64,000 nt of DNA from Paludibacter jiangxiensis. Lineage in GTDB: Bacteria; Bacteroidota; Bacteroidia; Bacteroidales; Paludibacteraceae. The DNA lies in contig NZ_BDCR01000004.1 of assembly GCF_001618385.1 (NCBI RefSeq), positions 124,001-188,000 on the forward strand, given 5' to 3'. Numbering within the stretch: position 1 is the first letter of the stretch; each line of letters begins with the position of its first letter. The notes beneath the pieces are model-generated. The model ran no database searches, was not told where the DNA came from, and saw nothing but the letters and a program-made list of their open reading frames with translations. This document shows, piece after piece, positions 43,352 through 52,602 of this stretch. The translations under genes and the position numbers were made by a program.

Positions 43352-43708
43352 ATGAACAATCGATTTTTCTCCGGGTTACAAGACGTCCATATTCAGAAAA
43401 CCATTCTACTGCTTGTGGTTTCTCTTGTTTTGATTGGAAGTTCCCTGCTTATAGGTGTCGGGGATAATTTTCCAATGATTGCCATGCTCTTTACAGGCCT
43501 GATTATTTTCTTTTTTGCCTTACTCCGCCATTGGCAAAAAGCCGCCTATTTTGTCATCATGGCCGTAATTTTTACCGTAATTCTTATTTTTGTCTGGATT
43601 TTTAAGGCTTCGCTGGGTGAAGATATTGCCATGCCTGCCGGATTGGTAAGCATTTCCGCTATTTTAGCCGGTATTATCGGAGCTTATGTCTTTGTTAGTA
43701 AAGAATAG
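43352..43708 (+). CDS. small four-helix membrane protein, unknown
   Basis: This 118-residue inner-membrane protein has four hydrophobic segments: ILLLVVSLVLIGSSLLIGV, MIAMLFTGLIIFFFALL, AAYFVIMAVIFTVILIFVW and LVSISAILAGIIGAYVFV. They resemble small Bacteroidetes membrane proteins of unknown role. No catalytic motif is visible. It has its own promoter, and the downstream M24 gene also has one, so co-transcription is possible but not required. Confidence 0.75.
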   Translation: MNNRFFSGLQDVHIQKTILLLVVSLVLIGSSLLIGVGDNFPMIAMLFTGLIIFFFALLRHWQKAAYFVIMAVIFTVILIFVWIFKASLGEDIAMPAGLVSISAILAGIIGAYVFVSKE

Positions 43709-43777
43709 CAATGATCTTCAAAGTCTGATGTATCGGCCTGTCCGGATTGATGAATTTTTCTCCGAAAACATAATGAT

Positions 43778-43785
43778 TATCTTTG
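43778..43785 (+). promoter_or_regulatory. -7 promoter element for the M24 peptidase
   Basis: TATCTTTG matches TAnnTTTG 52 bp before the ATG at 43838. Confidence 0.5.
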
Positions 43786-43837
43786 CACCGAATCTTACAC
43801 TGCTGTCGGAACAGGCCGCGGGACTACAAAAGAGATT

Positions 43838-45010
43838 ATGTTTACAGAAGAAATATTACCGGAACTTAATAACCGGTGGAAGGCCATACAGAAAGAGATG
43901 GCAAAGAAAGGCGCAGATGCCTGCCTGATTGCAGGCAATGTAAATTTGTTTTATGTGGCAGACAGAGTATACAGTGGATATTGTTACCTGCCCGTAAAAG
44001 GCGCTCCCTGTTTTTTTGTGAAACGACCGGTAGCCCTGAAAGGTGAGAATGTGTACTATGTAAGAAAGCCGGAACAAATTGCTGAAATCCTTCTCAGGAA
44101 AGGTATGGCTCTGCCTCATACGCTTATGCTGGAACTGGACGAGCTGCCATACAATGAGATTGTTCGTTTGCAATCGGTTTTTATACCAGAACAAACGTTA
44201 AATGCTACGGCAACTCTTCGTAAGGTCAGGAGTGAGAAATCGGCCTATGAAACCGCTCTGCTGCGCCACTCCGGACAACTGCATGCAGCCTGTTATGCGG
44301 AAGTGCCGCGATTGTACCGACCGGGAATGACGGATATCGATTTTTCTATTGAAATAGAGCGATTGTTTCGTAAAAAAGGCGCGCTCGGACACATCCGGGT
44401 ATTCGGGCAATCGATGGAAATTTTTATGGGAAGCGTAATTGCCGGTGATAATGCGATCAATCCGTCTCCATACGATTTTGCGTTGGGTGGCGGCGGTTTG
44501 CACAACTCACTGCCGGTAGGGGTGAACGGAACAATACCGGAGCCGGGCACCACAATTATGGTGGATATGGGCGGAACATTTACCGGCTACATATCCGATA
44601 TGACACGTGTGTTTTCTATCGGGAAAGTTGCTCCACTGGCTTATGAAGCACATCAAACTGCTCTGGAAATTCAAAGTGACATAGAAGCCAATGCCAAACC
44701 GGGCATAGCAGCTTGCGATCTGTACAATGCGGCCATTGAGAAGGTGAAAAAAAGGAATTTGCTGCCTTATTTTATGGGATATAATCAACAGGCCGGTTTT
44801 ATCGGACATGGTCTCGGCATTGAACTCAATGAGTCGCCGGTATTGGCGCCCCGTTCAAAAGATGTGTTGAAAGCGGGGCATACTTTTGCGTTGGAACCGA
44901 AATTCGTAATTCCGGGAACGGGAGCTGTCGGTATTGAGAATACATTTGTAGTAAATGAAAACGGAATAGAAAAACTTACCGTGCTGAACGAAGAAATTGT
45001 TGAATTGTAA
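43838..45010 (+). CDS. Xaa-Pro aminopeptidase family protein (M24)
   Basis: This metallopeptidase or prolidase-like enzyme has 390 residues and no signal peptide, so it is cytoplasmic. The N-terminal creatinase-type domain (1-135) has NVNLFYVADRVYSGYCYLPV. The C-terminal pita-bread domain has the five metal ligands in order: Asp in MVDMGGTF, Asp in YISDMTRVF, His in GHGLGIELNE, Glu in ALEPKF and Glu in GIENTFVV. The full ligand set implies an active dipeptidase or aminopeptidase acting on peptides with proline at position two. A terminator follows. Confidence 0.92.
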   Translation: MFTEEILPELNNRWKAIQKEMAKKGADACLIAGNVNLFYVADRVYSGYCYLPVKGAPCFFVKRPVALKGENVYYVRKPEQIAEILLRKGMALPHTLMLELDELPYNEIVRLQSVFIPEQTLNATATLRKVRSEKSAYETALLRHSGQLHAACYAEVPRLYRPGMTDIDFSIEIERLFRKKGALGHIRVFGQSMEIFMGSVIAGDNAINPSPYDFALGGGGLHNSLPVGVNGTIPEPGTTIMVDMGGTFTGYISDMTRVFSIGKVAPLAYEAHQTALEIQSDIEANAKPGIAACDLYNAAIEKVKKRNLLPYFMGYNQQAGFIGHGLGIELNESPVLAPRSKDVLKAGHTFALEPKFVIPGTGAVGIENTFVVNENGIEKLTVLNEEIVEL

Positions 45011-45050
45011 TAGCATGTAAAGTTCAGTGGTAATCCCTGTAATGAGAAGT

Positions 45051-45110
45051 CCCGGAAATAAGAAGTTTGATAATGACTATCTTATTTTCGGGGCTTTGCT
45101 TTTTCTATTT
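45051..45110 (+). terminator. terminator after the M24 peptidase
   Basis: CCCGGAAATAAGA pairs with TCTTATTTTCGGG (13 bp, one G-T) around a 16-base loop, then GCTTTGCTTTTTC. It also lies just past the 3' end of the minus-strand gene 45115-45459. Confidence 0.7.
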
Positions 45111-45114
45111 GAGT

Positions 45115-45459
45115 CTAAGATCTGAAAATAGATGTGTATTTGTTGTGTATGTTTTTAAGGCGGTTGTATTCGGCACAAAGGTACTCGTAAGTGAGATGTA
45201 CTAATCTGGAATTGTATACTTTGTGCAGAGCAATGTATTTTGAAAGTGTATCGTTAACAACGTCTTCATCATAGTTGTCGGGAAGCTCAGTTACTTTTGC
45301 CACGATGCTACCGTGTTTCAATATAAAAATACTGTTGTTCCATGTAATAACGTAGTAGTTGCATTTGTGATCGTCTTTTGCCTGTGTTACAACTTCAGTA
45401 AATTTGTGTCGAAGGTCAAGACCTGAGATTGCTCCGAAATTAATATTTTTCGTAATCAT
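45115..45459 (-). CDS. hypothetical protein, unknown
   Basis: I do not recognise this 114-residue cytoplasmic protein. It has a mixed alpha/beta first half (FTEVVTQAKDDHKCNYYVITW, SIFILKHGSIVAKVTEL) and a helical second half rich in Tyr and Leu (LHKVYNSRLVHLTYEYLC). No signal peptide or membrane segment is present. It runs opposite to both neighbours. Sequence composition and regular secondary-structure pattern make it a likely real gene. Confidence 0.6.
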   Translation of the reverse strand: MITKNINFGAISGLDLRHKFTEVVTQAKDDHKCNYYVITWNNSIFILKHGSIVAKVTELPDNYDEDVVNDTLSKYIALHKVYNSRLVHLTYEYLCAEYNRLKNIHNKYTSIFRS

Positions 45460-45719
45460 TGTAATGTACGCTTATTCTACATCAGCATTAGTTTTAAAAG
45501 TTAACGATAGACCATACGTTTTAGAATGAAAGAGTTGAGATGAAAAGTATCAGTTGCAAGATTGATTCAAATATAACGAATTGTAATGTTAAAATCAAGA
45601 GAAAAAATGAAGCTTGCAGAGCTTACGCATTTAGAAGTTTAACGAAGGTCAGCTTCTAAAATTCAGAGGTAGGACCGGTTGCAGATGGTCACCTTTTTTG
45701 TGCAGGTGGTCAAAAAAAA
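45460..45719. other. divergent intergenic region, ~300 bp
   Basis: This holds the promoter areas of the hypothetical gene 45115-45459 and of the beta-barrel gene. No gene or strong palindrome is seen. GTTAACGA/TTAACGAAG-type AT-rich sequence occurs near 45500 and 45640. Confidence 0.3.
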
Positions 45720-45750
45720 TTGAATGCTCCAGGCCCCGTGAGTAGTTTTG
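45720..45750 (+). promoter_or_regulatory. promoter for the beta-barrel / LytS / LytTR operon
   Basis: TTG at 45720-45722 and TAGTTTTG at 45743-45750 are 20 bp apart, a good fit to the Bacteroidetes promoter. The ATG follows 12 bp later, so the leader is very short. Confidence 0.6.
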
Positions 45751-45762
45751 CAGCAAAAAAAC

Positions 45763-47943
45763 ATGAAGAAATCTATTTCATTCGTTGCTTCTTTGTTGCT
45801 ATGTTGCTCTTCCTTTGTATGGGGAACCGACAAGACGGATCAGAAGAAAGACTCCATTGCCATGCACAAATCTATTTCCGAAGTGGTTGTCTACGCACAA
45901 CGCTCTACGGTTCAGGTAACGCCCGAAAAGCGGGTGATTCATATCGGATCGTCACCCATTGCCTCTTCCGGCAACGCCTATTCGGTGCTGAAAAACCTTC
46001 CGGGTATCATTGTCAATAGCGACGGTTCTGTTTTTCTGAACGGGAAATCGGGAGTGAAAGTGTTGATCGATGGCAAGAGCTCCTATCTGGAGGGAACCGA
46101 ACTGGTTAATTACCTGATGTCGTTACCGGCCTCTTCGCTCGACAAGGTGGAGCTGGTCACCCGTCCGTCGGCCAAATACGAGGCAAGCGGCAATGCCGGT
46201 ATTATCGATATCTGTATCAAACGGAACAACCAAAGCGGCTTCAGTCTGAATGTGCATGGAAACTACGAACAGGGAAAGTACGGGCGCACCAACGACAATC
46301 TATCGTTTACTTACCGACGTGACAAGTTGAATCTTTCCGGTATGTATGGCTATTACCGTGGACACGACTTCAACGACCTGACTATTGCCCGTTATTATCC
46401 TGAAACCGCAACGGAGCAGGCGATGGTGTTCGATCAGGATTCGTACCGTCGGCGCTCCGACTACTCGCACTATGCCAATTTTAGCATGGACTATTATGCC
46501 ACGCCCAAAACCACTTTCGGCATTGCGTTGAAAGGAAACATCTCCGACCGCACCGAAAACGGTTCTATCAGCTCTCTGTTTCATGCTCCTGCTGCGCAAG
46601 CCGACTCTACCCTTCGATCGCTGACAGACAATGGCGAAAAGCGCAAAAACTTCACTTTGAGCCTTACTTTTCAACATAAAATTGACTCCCTCGGGAAAAC
46701 CGTTTCCGCCTCTGTCGACGGGCTCTATTACTCGGTAGAGGAGGATCAGTGGCACAACGATAGGGTAACGATACCGTCGATGAGAAATACGGAATCGACC
46801 TCCAAAGCCTTCAAAGACGGAACTATCAAGATGATTTCGGGACGAACGGATCTGACCTGGCCGGTTTCCGACAAACTGCGGTTCGAGGCGGGAGCCAAGA
46901 GTGATTTTGTGCACATCGACAACAGATCCGACTATGCCAATCTGGTTGGTTCGCAGTGGGTGGCCGACAAATCATTGAGTAGTACCTTCTACTATCGCGA
47001 GAATATCAATGCCCTCTATGCGACGGCCAAAATGCAAAAAGGAGCTATGGCCGCCGAAGCGGGAGTCCGGGTCGAGAATACCAACATCAAACTAACCTCT
47101 TTCTCGCAATCGTATACCGACCTCTTCCCAAACCTCAGTTTGACCTGTCAGCTGCCACACAACAATTCACTCAATTTTACCTATGGCAAACGAGTGGATC
47201 GACCTAATTACCGTTACCTCAATCCGTTCGTTTATATTTTCGATACCTACACCTACGAGCAGGGGAATACGAATCTCAAGCCACAATTCACCGACCGATT
47301 CGACCTGGCGTACCTTATTCGGAAGAACTACCGTTTCGGTCTGTTTTATACCGATACCCGGCAGGCCATTATCAAATCGTACACTGTACAGCCCGGTTCC
47401 CGAAGGGTATATGTAATGCCTACGAACATGGTTTCCTACCGTTCGTACGGTTTGCAGGGCGATATCGGACAGCTTTCCGTTGCCCGCTGGTTTCAGTCGG
47501 GAATGCATTTGGAGCTGACACAAAACAACTACAAATGGGAGGAGAACGAAATCTTTCTCCGCAACCGCAAACTTACCTTCCAGATCGGAATTCAGAATAA
47601 AATCCGTTTGCCCTGGGGCTGCACGGCCGAAGTCAGTGGATTTTACAATAGTGAGATGGCTTACGGGCAGGTAATGGTTTTGCCAGTGTGGCAACTGTCG
47701 GGTGGCATACAAAAGAACCTGTGTAAGGGAAATGCCACGCTCAGTATCTTCTCTAACGACTGGTTCAATTCCAACAGAACCCGGGTAAAGGGCAATTTTA
47801 GCGGTACGTATGCCACCACCGACGATTTTCAGGATCGTTGTATTGTGGGCATCTCTTTCACTTACAGATTCAAAAAAGGTGAAGGGGCGAAAGAAAGTAA
47901 AAGCGACAAGAGTTTTTATGATTCAAAAAGAATAAATTTGTAA
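45763..47943 (+). CDS. TonB-dependent receptor-like outer-membrane beta-barrel protein
   Basis: This 726-residue protein of the OMP_b-brl_3 type starts at ATG 45763 with signal peptide MKKSISFVASLLLCCSSFVWG. The short N-terminal part enters a plug domain directly (ISEVVVYAQR, NAYSVLKNLPGIIVNSDGSV, LMSLPASSLDKVELVTRPSA), with no carboxypeptidase-D-like domain. The remainder is a barrel ending IVGISFTYRFKKG, followed by a charged tail. Function is unknown; relatives may move peptides, metals or siderophore-like ligands. It is in an operon with a LytS kinase and LytTR regulator. Codon use is markedly more G+C-rich than in nearby genes. Confidence 0.88.
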   Translation: MKKSISFVASLLLCCSSFVWGTDKTDQKKDSIAMHKSISEVVVYAQRSTVQVTPEKRVIHIGSSPIASSGNAYSVLKNLPGIIVNSDGSVFLNGKSGVKVLIDGKSSYLEGTELVNYLMSLPASSLDKVELVTRPSAKYEASGNAGIIDICIKRNNQSGFSLNVHGNYEQGKYGRTNDNLSFTYRRDKLNLSGMYGYYRGHDFNDLTIARYYPETATEQAMVFDQDSYRRRSDYSHYANFSMDYYATPKTTFGIALKGNISDRTENGSISSLFHAPAAQADSTLRSLTDNGEKRKNFTLSLTFQHKIDSLGKTVSASVDGLYYSVEEDQWHNDRVTIPSMRNTESTSKAFKDGTIKMISGRTDLTWPVSDKLRFEAGAKSDFVHIDNRSDYANLVGSQWVADKSLSSTFYYRENINALYATAKMQKGAMAAEAGVRVENTNIKLTSFSQSYTDLFPNLSLTCQLPHNNSLNFTYGKRVDRPNYRYLNPFVYIFDTYTYEQGNTNLKPQFTDRFDLAYLIRKNYRFGLFYTDTRQAIIKSYTVQPGSRRVYVMPTNMVSYRSYGLQGDIGQLSVARWFQSGMHLELTQNNYKWEENEIFLRNRKLTFQIGIQNKIRLPWGCTAEVSGFYNSEMAYGQVMVLPVWQLSGGIQKNLCKGNATLSIFSNDWFNSNRTRVKGNFSGTYATTDDFQDRCIVGISFTYRFKKGEGAKESKSDKSFYDSKRINL

Positions 47944-47952
47944 CCGAAAGCA

Positions 47953-48987
47953 ATGACTATGAACAAACAAAAGATCTGGTTTTGGATAGCGCCGTCTATT
48001 TTCGGCATATTGGTGCTGGCGGTGATCCGCTTAGTGAGCGATGTGCCTTCGGAGGCAAAATTCTGGAATCGGCCCATTGCCCTGAATTTGATCGAGGTGG
48101 CGTCGTCGATAGTGATTGCCTATCTTTTTCAGTTTGGCATGGTGCTCTACGTTCGGAAGCGGTCTCCCCGCACCGGAGAGCTTACCCCAAAGAAGCTGCT
48201 GCTGGAATACCTGGTGATGCTGGTGGTCGGACTTGTTATTATGTATCCCTGTGTGGCTATCATCCATTTTTTCACCAAAGATCCGCTGGGCATCGACGAT
48301 ATTGTCATTGCCGGCATCTCGTTTTCGTTGTTGCTGGTCATTGCTTATGCCATCCTCCGGGGCAATCAACTGTTGCAGGCCTATGTCGATCAGAAGACCA
48401 AAACGCAACAGATATCCAACATCCAGATGGAGACGGAACTGAAGTTTCTGAAGGCACAGTTTCATCCGCACTTTCTCTTCAATGCGCTTAATACCATCTA
48501 TTTTCAGATCGACGAGGCGAATGAAGCGCCCCGAAAGTCCATCGAGCAACTGTCAGCGTTGTTGCGTTATCAGCTTTACGATGTTAACCAGTGCGTAAAT
48601 TTGGAGCAGGAGCTTCATTTTATCCTTACGTATGTCGATTTCCAGAAAGGACGCATGAATGAGTCGTTGCAGCTCTATATCAATTTCGATCCTTCGCTCG
48701 ACGGTCACAAGATACACCCGTTATTGCTCTTTCCTCTTGTGGAGAATGCCTGTAAGTATATCGGAGGAAATTATAGGATGAAATTGGAGGCGCTTCGGGA
48801 GAATAATGCGTTATGTTTCAGGGTGGAAAATTCCATTCCGCCCGATATAAAACCGGTTTCGCGTTCCGGGGGAGTCGGACTTGAGAATCTTCGCCGGAGG
48901 CTCGACCTGCTTTATGCCGGTAAGTATCAGCTGGAGCTGAACCGGACGGAACATTCATTTATAGCTAATTTGACAATAGAATGGTAA
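47953..48987 (+). CDS. LytS/YehU-type sensor histidine kinase
   Basis: This 344-residue inner-membrane kinase has four membrane spans (about 10-28, 40-60, 85-105 and 118-138) forming a minimal sensor with little periplasmic sequence. The His_kinase domain begins KAQFHPHFLFNALN, with the phospho-accepting His in FHPHFLFN. The HATPase part shows PLLLFPLVENACKYIGG (N box) and SGGVGLENLRRRLDLLY (G box). It starts 10 bp after the beta-barrel gene and overlaps the LytTR regulator gene by 7 bp, so the pair is coupled. It may sense membrane state or a ligand passed by the barrel protein. Confidence 0.93.
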   Translation: MTMNKQKIWFWIAPSIFGILVLAVIRLVSDVPSEAKFWNRPIALNLIEVASSIVIAYLFQFGMVLYVRKRSPRTGELTPKKLLLEYLVMLVVGLVIMYPCVAIIHFFTKDPLGIDDIVIAGISFSLLLVIAYAILRGNQLLQAYVDQKTKTQQISNIQMETELKFLKAQFHPHFLFNALNTIYFQIDEANEAPRKSIEQLSALLRYQLYDVNQCVNLEQELHFILTYVDFQKGRMNESLQLYINFDPSLDGHKIHPLLLFPLVENACKYIGGNYRMKLEALRENNALCFRVENSIPPDIKPVSRSGGVGLENLRRRLDLLYAGKYQLELNRTEHSFIANLTIEW

Positions 48988-49676
48988 AACTGCGATGTGT
49001 CATTACCGATGACGAACCGATGGCCCGTAAAGGGTTGCAGGGGTATGTGGAGAAGCTCGACTTTCTGGAGCTGGTTGCGGTGTGCGAAGATGCCGTTCAG
49101 TTGAGTAACGTGTTGAAGCAGCAGCCTGTCGATCTGCTGTTTCTCGATATCGAGATGCCCTACATTTCGGGGGTGGAACTGCTCTCAGGATTAACCGATC
49201 CGCCGAAGGTGATTATTGTGAGTGCCTACGAACAGTATGCTCTCAAAGGATATGAACTGGACGTGACGGACTATCTGCTCAAGCCGGTGTCGTTCGAACG
49301 GTTTCTGAAAGCGGTTAACAAGGTGTACGATCAGGTGACGAAATCGGCGGCTGCTTGTACCGAACCGCAATTTATCTTTGTGAAAACCACTCAAAAGATG
49401 GAGAAGGTATTTTTCTGCGATATTCTCTTTGTCGAAGGCATGGAAAACTATGTCTCCATTCAAACTCCATCAGGAAAGGTGGTTACCCATACCTCTTTAA
49501 GTGATTTTCTGAAAAAACTATCTCCGTACAAATTTATTCAAATACATAAATCCTATATTATCAATCAGGATCACGTCTCTTCCGTCGAAGGCAACTTGTT
49601 GAACATAGGAAAATATAAACTTCCGATCTCCAGAAATTATAAAGCCAAAGTACTGGATGTTTTATTCAAAACTTAA
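48981..49676 (+). CDS. LytTR-family response regulator
   Basis: The 231-residue regulator has a REC domain (1-120) with acidic TDDEP, phospho-Asp in LLFLDIEMP and Lys in LLKPVSF, followed by a LytTR DNA-binding domain (about 135-231: CDILFVEGMENYVSIQT, FIQIHKSYIINQDHV). It is the partner of the overlapping LytS kinase and probably controls the upstream barrel gene or nearby targets. LytTR proteins bind pairs of ~10-bp direct repeats; none was clear by eye upstream of 45763. Confidence 0.94.
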   Translation: MVKLRCVITDDEPMARKGLQGYVEKLDFLELVAVCEDAVQLSNVLKQQPVDLLFLDIEMPYISGVELLSGLTDPPKVIIVSAYEQYALKGYELDVTDYLLKPVSFERFLKAVNKVYDQVTKSAAACTEPQFIFVKTTQKMEKVFFCDILFVEGMENYVSIQTPSGKVVTHTSLSDFLKKLSPYKFIQIHKSYIINQDHVSSVEGNLLNIGKYKLPISRNYKAKVLDVLFKT

Positions 49677-50135
49677 GCAGAAATCTTCCTTTCTCAATTT
49701 TTGTGATGAACAGGCATAAAGTCTCGTTCCTGCCGCATTTTATTCTGTTGTGTAACATAGTACACGCAATTAGCAATGTGTTTTCATGTGTATGGCTATT
49801 TCAATTGAAATTTGTAGATTTGACATGATTCAAAACAACCTTTATGTTAATACGAAGGGGAATGTTGGTTTTTGACAATAAGAAATGTTGGAGAGAACTC
49901 TGGTAGCAAGATTATTTCTGTTGATAACAAATGGAAATAAAAACGCAACCGGATTCGCCTTAAATATTCGAAGAAGACAGGAAGCCAATGGGTGATTGGA
50001 GCATGACTTTTAGGCTTGATTCTACGATATCTGACGTTTTGATGATTCGGAAAGATTCCGAAACCGCTTTTTGCTTGAAATGTTTGTAATTCAATTGAAG
50101 ATAAAGACCTAATTTTCTTATAAAACTAATACTCA
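49677..50135. other. intergenic region upstream of CE15, 459 bp
   Basis: No gene is supported. A TAGATTTG string at 49815-49822 matches the -7 promoter form but is ~310 bp from the CE15 start, so it would give a long leader. No terminator after the LytTR gene is obvious. Confidence 0.35.
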
Positions 50136-51671
50136 ATGAAACGCATTTTTCTTTACTGTTTAATTTTGGCTATGCCGAAGTTTCTTTCGGCTCAAAGTGT
50201 TTCGGCATCTGCCGGAAACAATCCTGCTCCGGTAACGTTTACAGCCGAACAGGATCATGCCAATATGATGAAACAACTGGGCATAAAGAGCCTGCGACCC
50301 GGTCCGAGTGGAGACGAAAAAGCTCCAAACCATGCAAATTACGACGAGTCGAAGGCAAATCCCTGTCCGCAACTTCCAGATGTGCTTACCCTGAAAAATG
50401 GCAAGAAGGTGACTTCGCCCGACATGTGGTGGAAGCTTCGTCGTCCCGAAATTGTCGAAGATTTTGAACGTGAAGTCTATGGCCGCTTGCCTAAAAATAT
50501 CCCGTCCGTTAAGTGGGAGGTGAAGATTACCGATCGTGAGTTTGTCGGACGTATTCCTGTAATTGCAAAACAACTGATCGGACATGTGGACAATAGTCAA
50601 TGTCCGTCGATTAATGTCGATATTAATATGATGCTGGTGGTACCCGCCAACGTGAAAGGTCCGGTGCCTGTGTTGATGATGTTCGGTCGTCCTTCTTTCC
50701 CTTCGCCGGCACAACCTTCGAATGAAGATCTGGACAAAATAAATACAGCTTTCAAAGAGATGATGATAAAGTCAAATTCCGAAATGAAAGCGATATTTGA
50801 TAAATATCCGGCTTATCAACCGATTACCAAACTGGCTGGTGCTAATTTCTTTGCCCCGGCTCCTGATGGTAAATCGGCACCTACAGAACAACTTTTAGCC
50901 GCAGGGTGGGGATACGTTACGATTGACCCTGCCAGTATTCAGGCAGATAATGGAGCAGGATTAACCAGAGGTATTATTGGTCTGGTTAATAAAGGCCAGT
51001 CCCGTAGCCCGGAAGACTGGGGAGCTTTGCGTGCATGGTCATGGGGTGCTGCCCGTGGTCTCGATTATCTGGAAACCGATCCGTTGGTGGATGCTAAAAA
51101 AGTAGGTATAGAAGGCGTTTCACGTTATGGGAAAGCCGCTTTGGTGACATTAGCTTTCGAACCTCGTTTTGCAGTCGGACTCATCGGTTCGTCAGGTAAA
51201 GGAGGTGCGGCATTACATCGCCGTATTTTTGGAGAAGCTGTTGAAAGTCTCGGTAATAGCGGCGAATATCACTGGATGGCGGGTAACTACATCAAATATT
51301 CGGCTTCCGAAGCCAGTTTTGGCAGCAAAACCGGTTGTGATCTGCCGGTCGACTCTCATGAGTTGATAGCTCTTTGTGCTCCGCGCTTAACCTTTATCAG
51401 TTATGGTATTCCGGAACAGGGTGATGCCCGTTGGCTCGATCAGCAGGGCAGTTATATGTCAACCATTGCTGCCGGAACTGTTTTCAAATTATTGGGAGCA
51501 CGCGATCTGGGAGTCTCAAATGATTACATGAAAGAACAAATGCCGTTGGTATTGCATGGTTTAATGGATGGCGAACTGGCATGGCGTCAACACGATGGCG
51601 GTCATACCGATGCTCCCAATTTTCAGGCGTTTATCCCTTGGGCCAGTAAGATGCTGAAATACACAAAATAA
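50136..51671 (+). CDS. CE15 glucuronoyl esterase
   Basis: The enzyme cleaves the ester between 4-O-methylglucuronic acid on xylan and lignin alcohols. It has 511 residues with a signal peptide (MKRIFLYCLILAMPKFLSAQ). An unusual ~70-residue polar segment precedes the alpha/beta-hydrolase domain. The family motif GVSRYGK gives the nucleophile Ser329. Glu409 in VDSHELIALCAPR and His490 in QHDGGHTDAP complete the likely triad, and WSWGAARGLDYL fits the family. It stands alone, ~19 kb from the glucuronoxylan locus, but its product is the substrate of the GH67/GH115 enzymes there. Co-regulation is inferred, not shown. Confidence 0.92.
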   Translation: MKRIFLYCLILAMPKFLSAQSVSASAGNNPAPVTFTAEQDHANMMKQLGIKSLRPGPSGDEKAPNHANYDESKANPCPQLPDVLTLKNGKKVTSPDMWWKLRRPEIVEDFEREVYGRLPKNIPSVKWEVKITDREFVGRIPVIAKQLIGHVDNSQCPSINVDINMMLVVPANVKGPVPVLMMFGRPSFPSPAQPSNEDLDKINTAFKEMMIKSNSEMKAIFDKYPAYQPITKLAGANFFAPAPDGKSAPTEQLLAAGWGYVTIDPASIQADNGAGLTRGIIGLVNKGQSRSPEDWGALRAWSWGAARGLDYLETDPLVDAKKVGIEGVSRYGKAALVTLAFEPRFAVGLIGSSGKGGAALHRRIFGEAVESLGNSGEYHWMAGNYIKYSASEASFGSKTGCDLPVDSHELIALCAPRLTFISYGIPEQGDARWLDQQGSYMSTIAAGTVFKLLGARDLGVSNDYMKEQMPLVLHGLMDGELAWRQHDGGHTDAPNFQAFIPWASKMLKYTK

Positions 51672-51759
51672 CCGATACGATAAATTTGTGACAGTATAAT
51701 TTCAGTAGGAGGGTAAGAGATAAGATAGATGGTTGTTCGGCTGCTGAGGTAAAATTCAT

Positions 51760-51767
51760 TACTTTTG
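51760..51767 (+). promoter_or_regulatory. -7 promoter element for the acyltransferase
   Basis: TACTTTTG matches TAnnTTTG and ends 17 bp before the ATG at 51785. Confidence 0.45.
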
Positions 51768-51784
51768 CATCAAATTTCTGACCA

Positions 51785-52519
51785 ATGCAAAAAATTATCT
51801 CTTACCCTCTTTCCGTACTTGCTTACGTGTTGTTCTTCCTTGTTTTGTGTATCTTTCATCCCGTTCAGTACGTGTGTTTCAATTTGTTTGGATATAAAGC
51901 ACACAAGAAGAGTGTTGATATACTCAATTATTTTTTGTTGCGTATTTTATGGGCAACATTTTCTACTGCTAAAATAGAAATGAAGGCGGAGTTGCCGGAA
52001 GGAAAGCCTCTCATATTTGTGGCTAACCATCAGGGTTTGTACGATATTATCGGCATGGGTTGGTTCTTGCGCAAGTATCACCCGAAATATGTAAGTAAAG
52101 TGGAGTTGGGTAAAGGAATTCCCAGTGTCTCCTATAACCTGAATCATGGCGGATCGGTGCTGATTGACCGTAAAGATCCGAAACAGGCCTTGCCGGCATT
52201 GAAGAAGATGGCCGAATATCTTGAAGCAAACAACCGCTCTACAGTTATCTTTCCAGAGGGAACGCGTTCGAAAAACGGAAAACCGCGTAGTTTTGCATCC
52301 AACGGTTTAAAGATATTGTGCAAGTATGCACCTAATGCTCTGGTGGTTCCCGTTTCTATCAATGATTCGTGGAAAGTATTTCGTTACGGGAATTTTCCGT
52401 TGGGCGTTGGCAATCACCTCACATTTACCGTTCATGCTCCCATTGAGATAAAAGGGACTGATTTCAATACTCTTTTTGAACAGACCGAAAACGCAGTTGT
52501 CGGCGATATCCGATATTAA
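51785..52519 (+). CDS. plsC: 1-acyl-sn-glycerol-3-phosphate acyltransferase
   Basis: The enzyme transfers an acyl chain to lysophosphatidic acid to make phosphatidic acid at the inner membrane. It has 244 residues with an N-terminal membrane segment (LSVLAYVLFFLVLCIFH). The HX4D catalytic motif is NHQGLYD, and the second block is VIFPEGTRSKNGKPRSF. Both are canonical. It is followed 83 bp later by the M61 peptidase and may share transcription with it. Other acyltransferases for phospholipid or lipid A remodelling share the motif, but the pattern fits PlsC best. Confidence 0.92.
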   Translation: MQKIISYPLSVLAYVLFFLVLCIFHPVQYVCFNLFGYKAHKKSVDILNYFLLRILWATFSTAKIEMKAELPEGKPLIFVANHQGLYDIIGMGWFLRKYHPKYVSKVELGKGIPSVSYNLNHGGSVLIDRKDPKQALPALKKMAEYLEANNRSTVIFPEGTRSKNGKPRSFASNGLKILCKYAPNALVVPVSINDSWKVFRYGNFPLGVGNHLTFTVHAPIEIKGTDFNTLFEQTENAVVGDIRY

Positions 52520-52602
52520 GCTTTCGGGAACGATTGTCCGGGCCGGCACCTGTTGCTGATTCTGATTCGTTTCATCTAACCATTAAAAACACTTTTCTAC
52601 TG

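Noticed and set aside
46300-46914. 204-residue minus-strand frame inside the beta-barrel gene
   Set aside because: Antisense frame kept open by high G+C; no family features.
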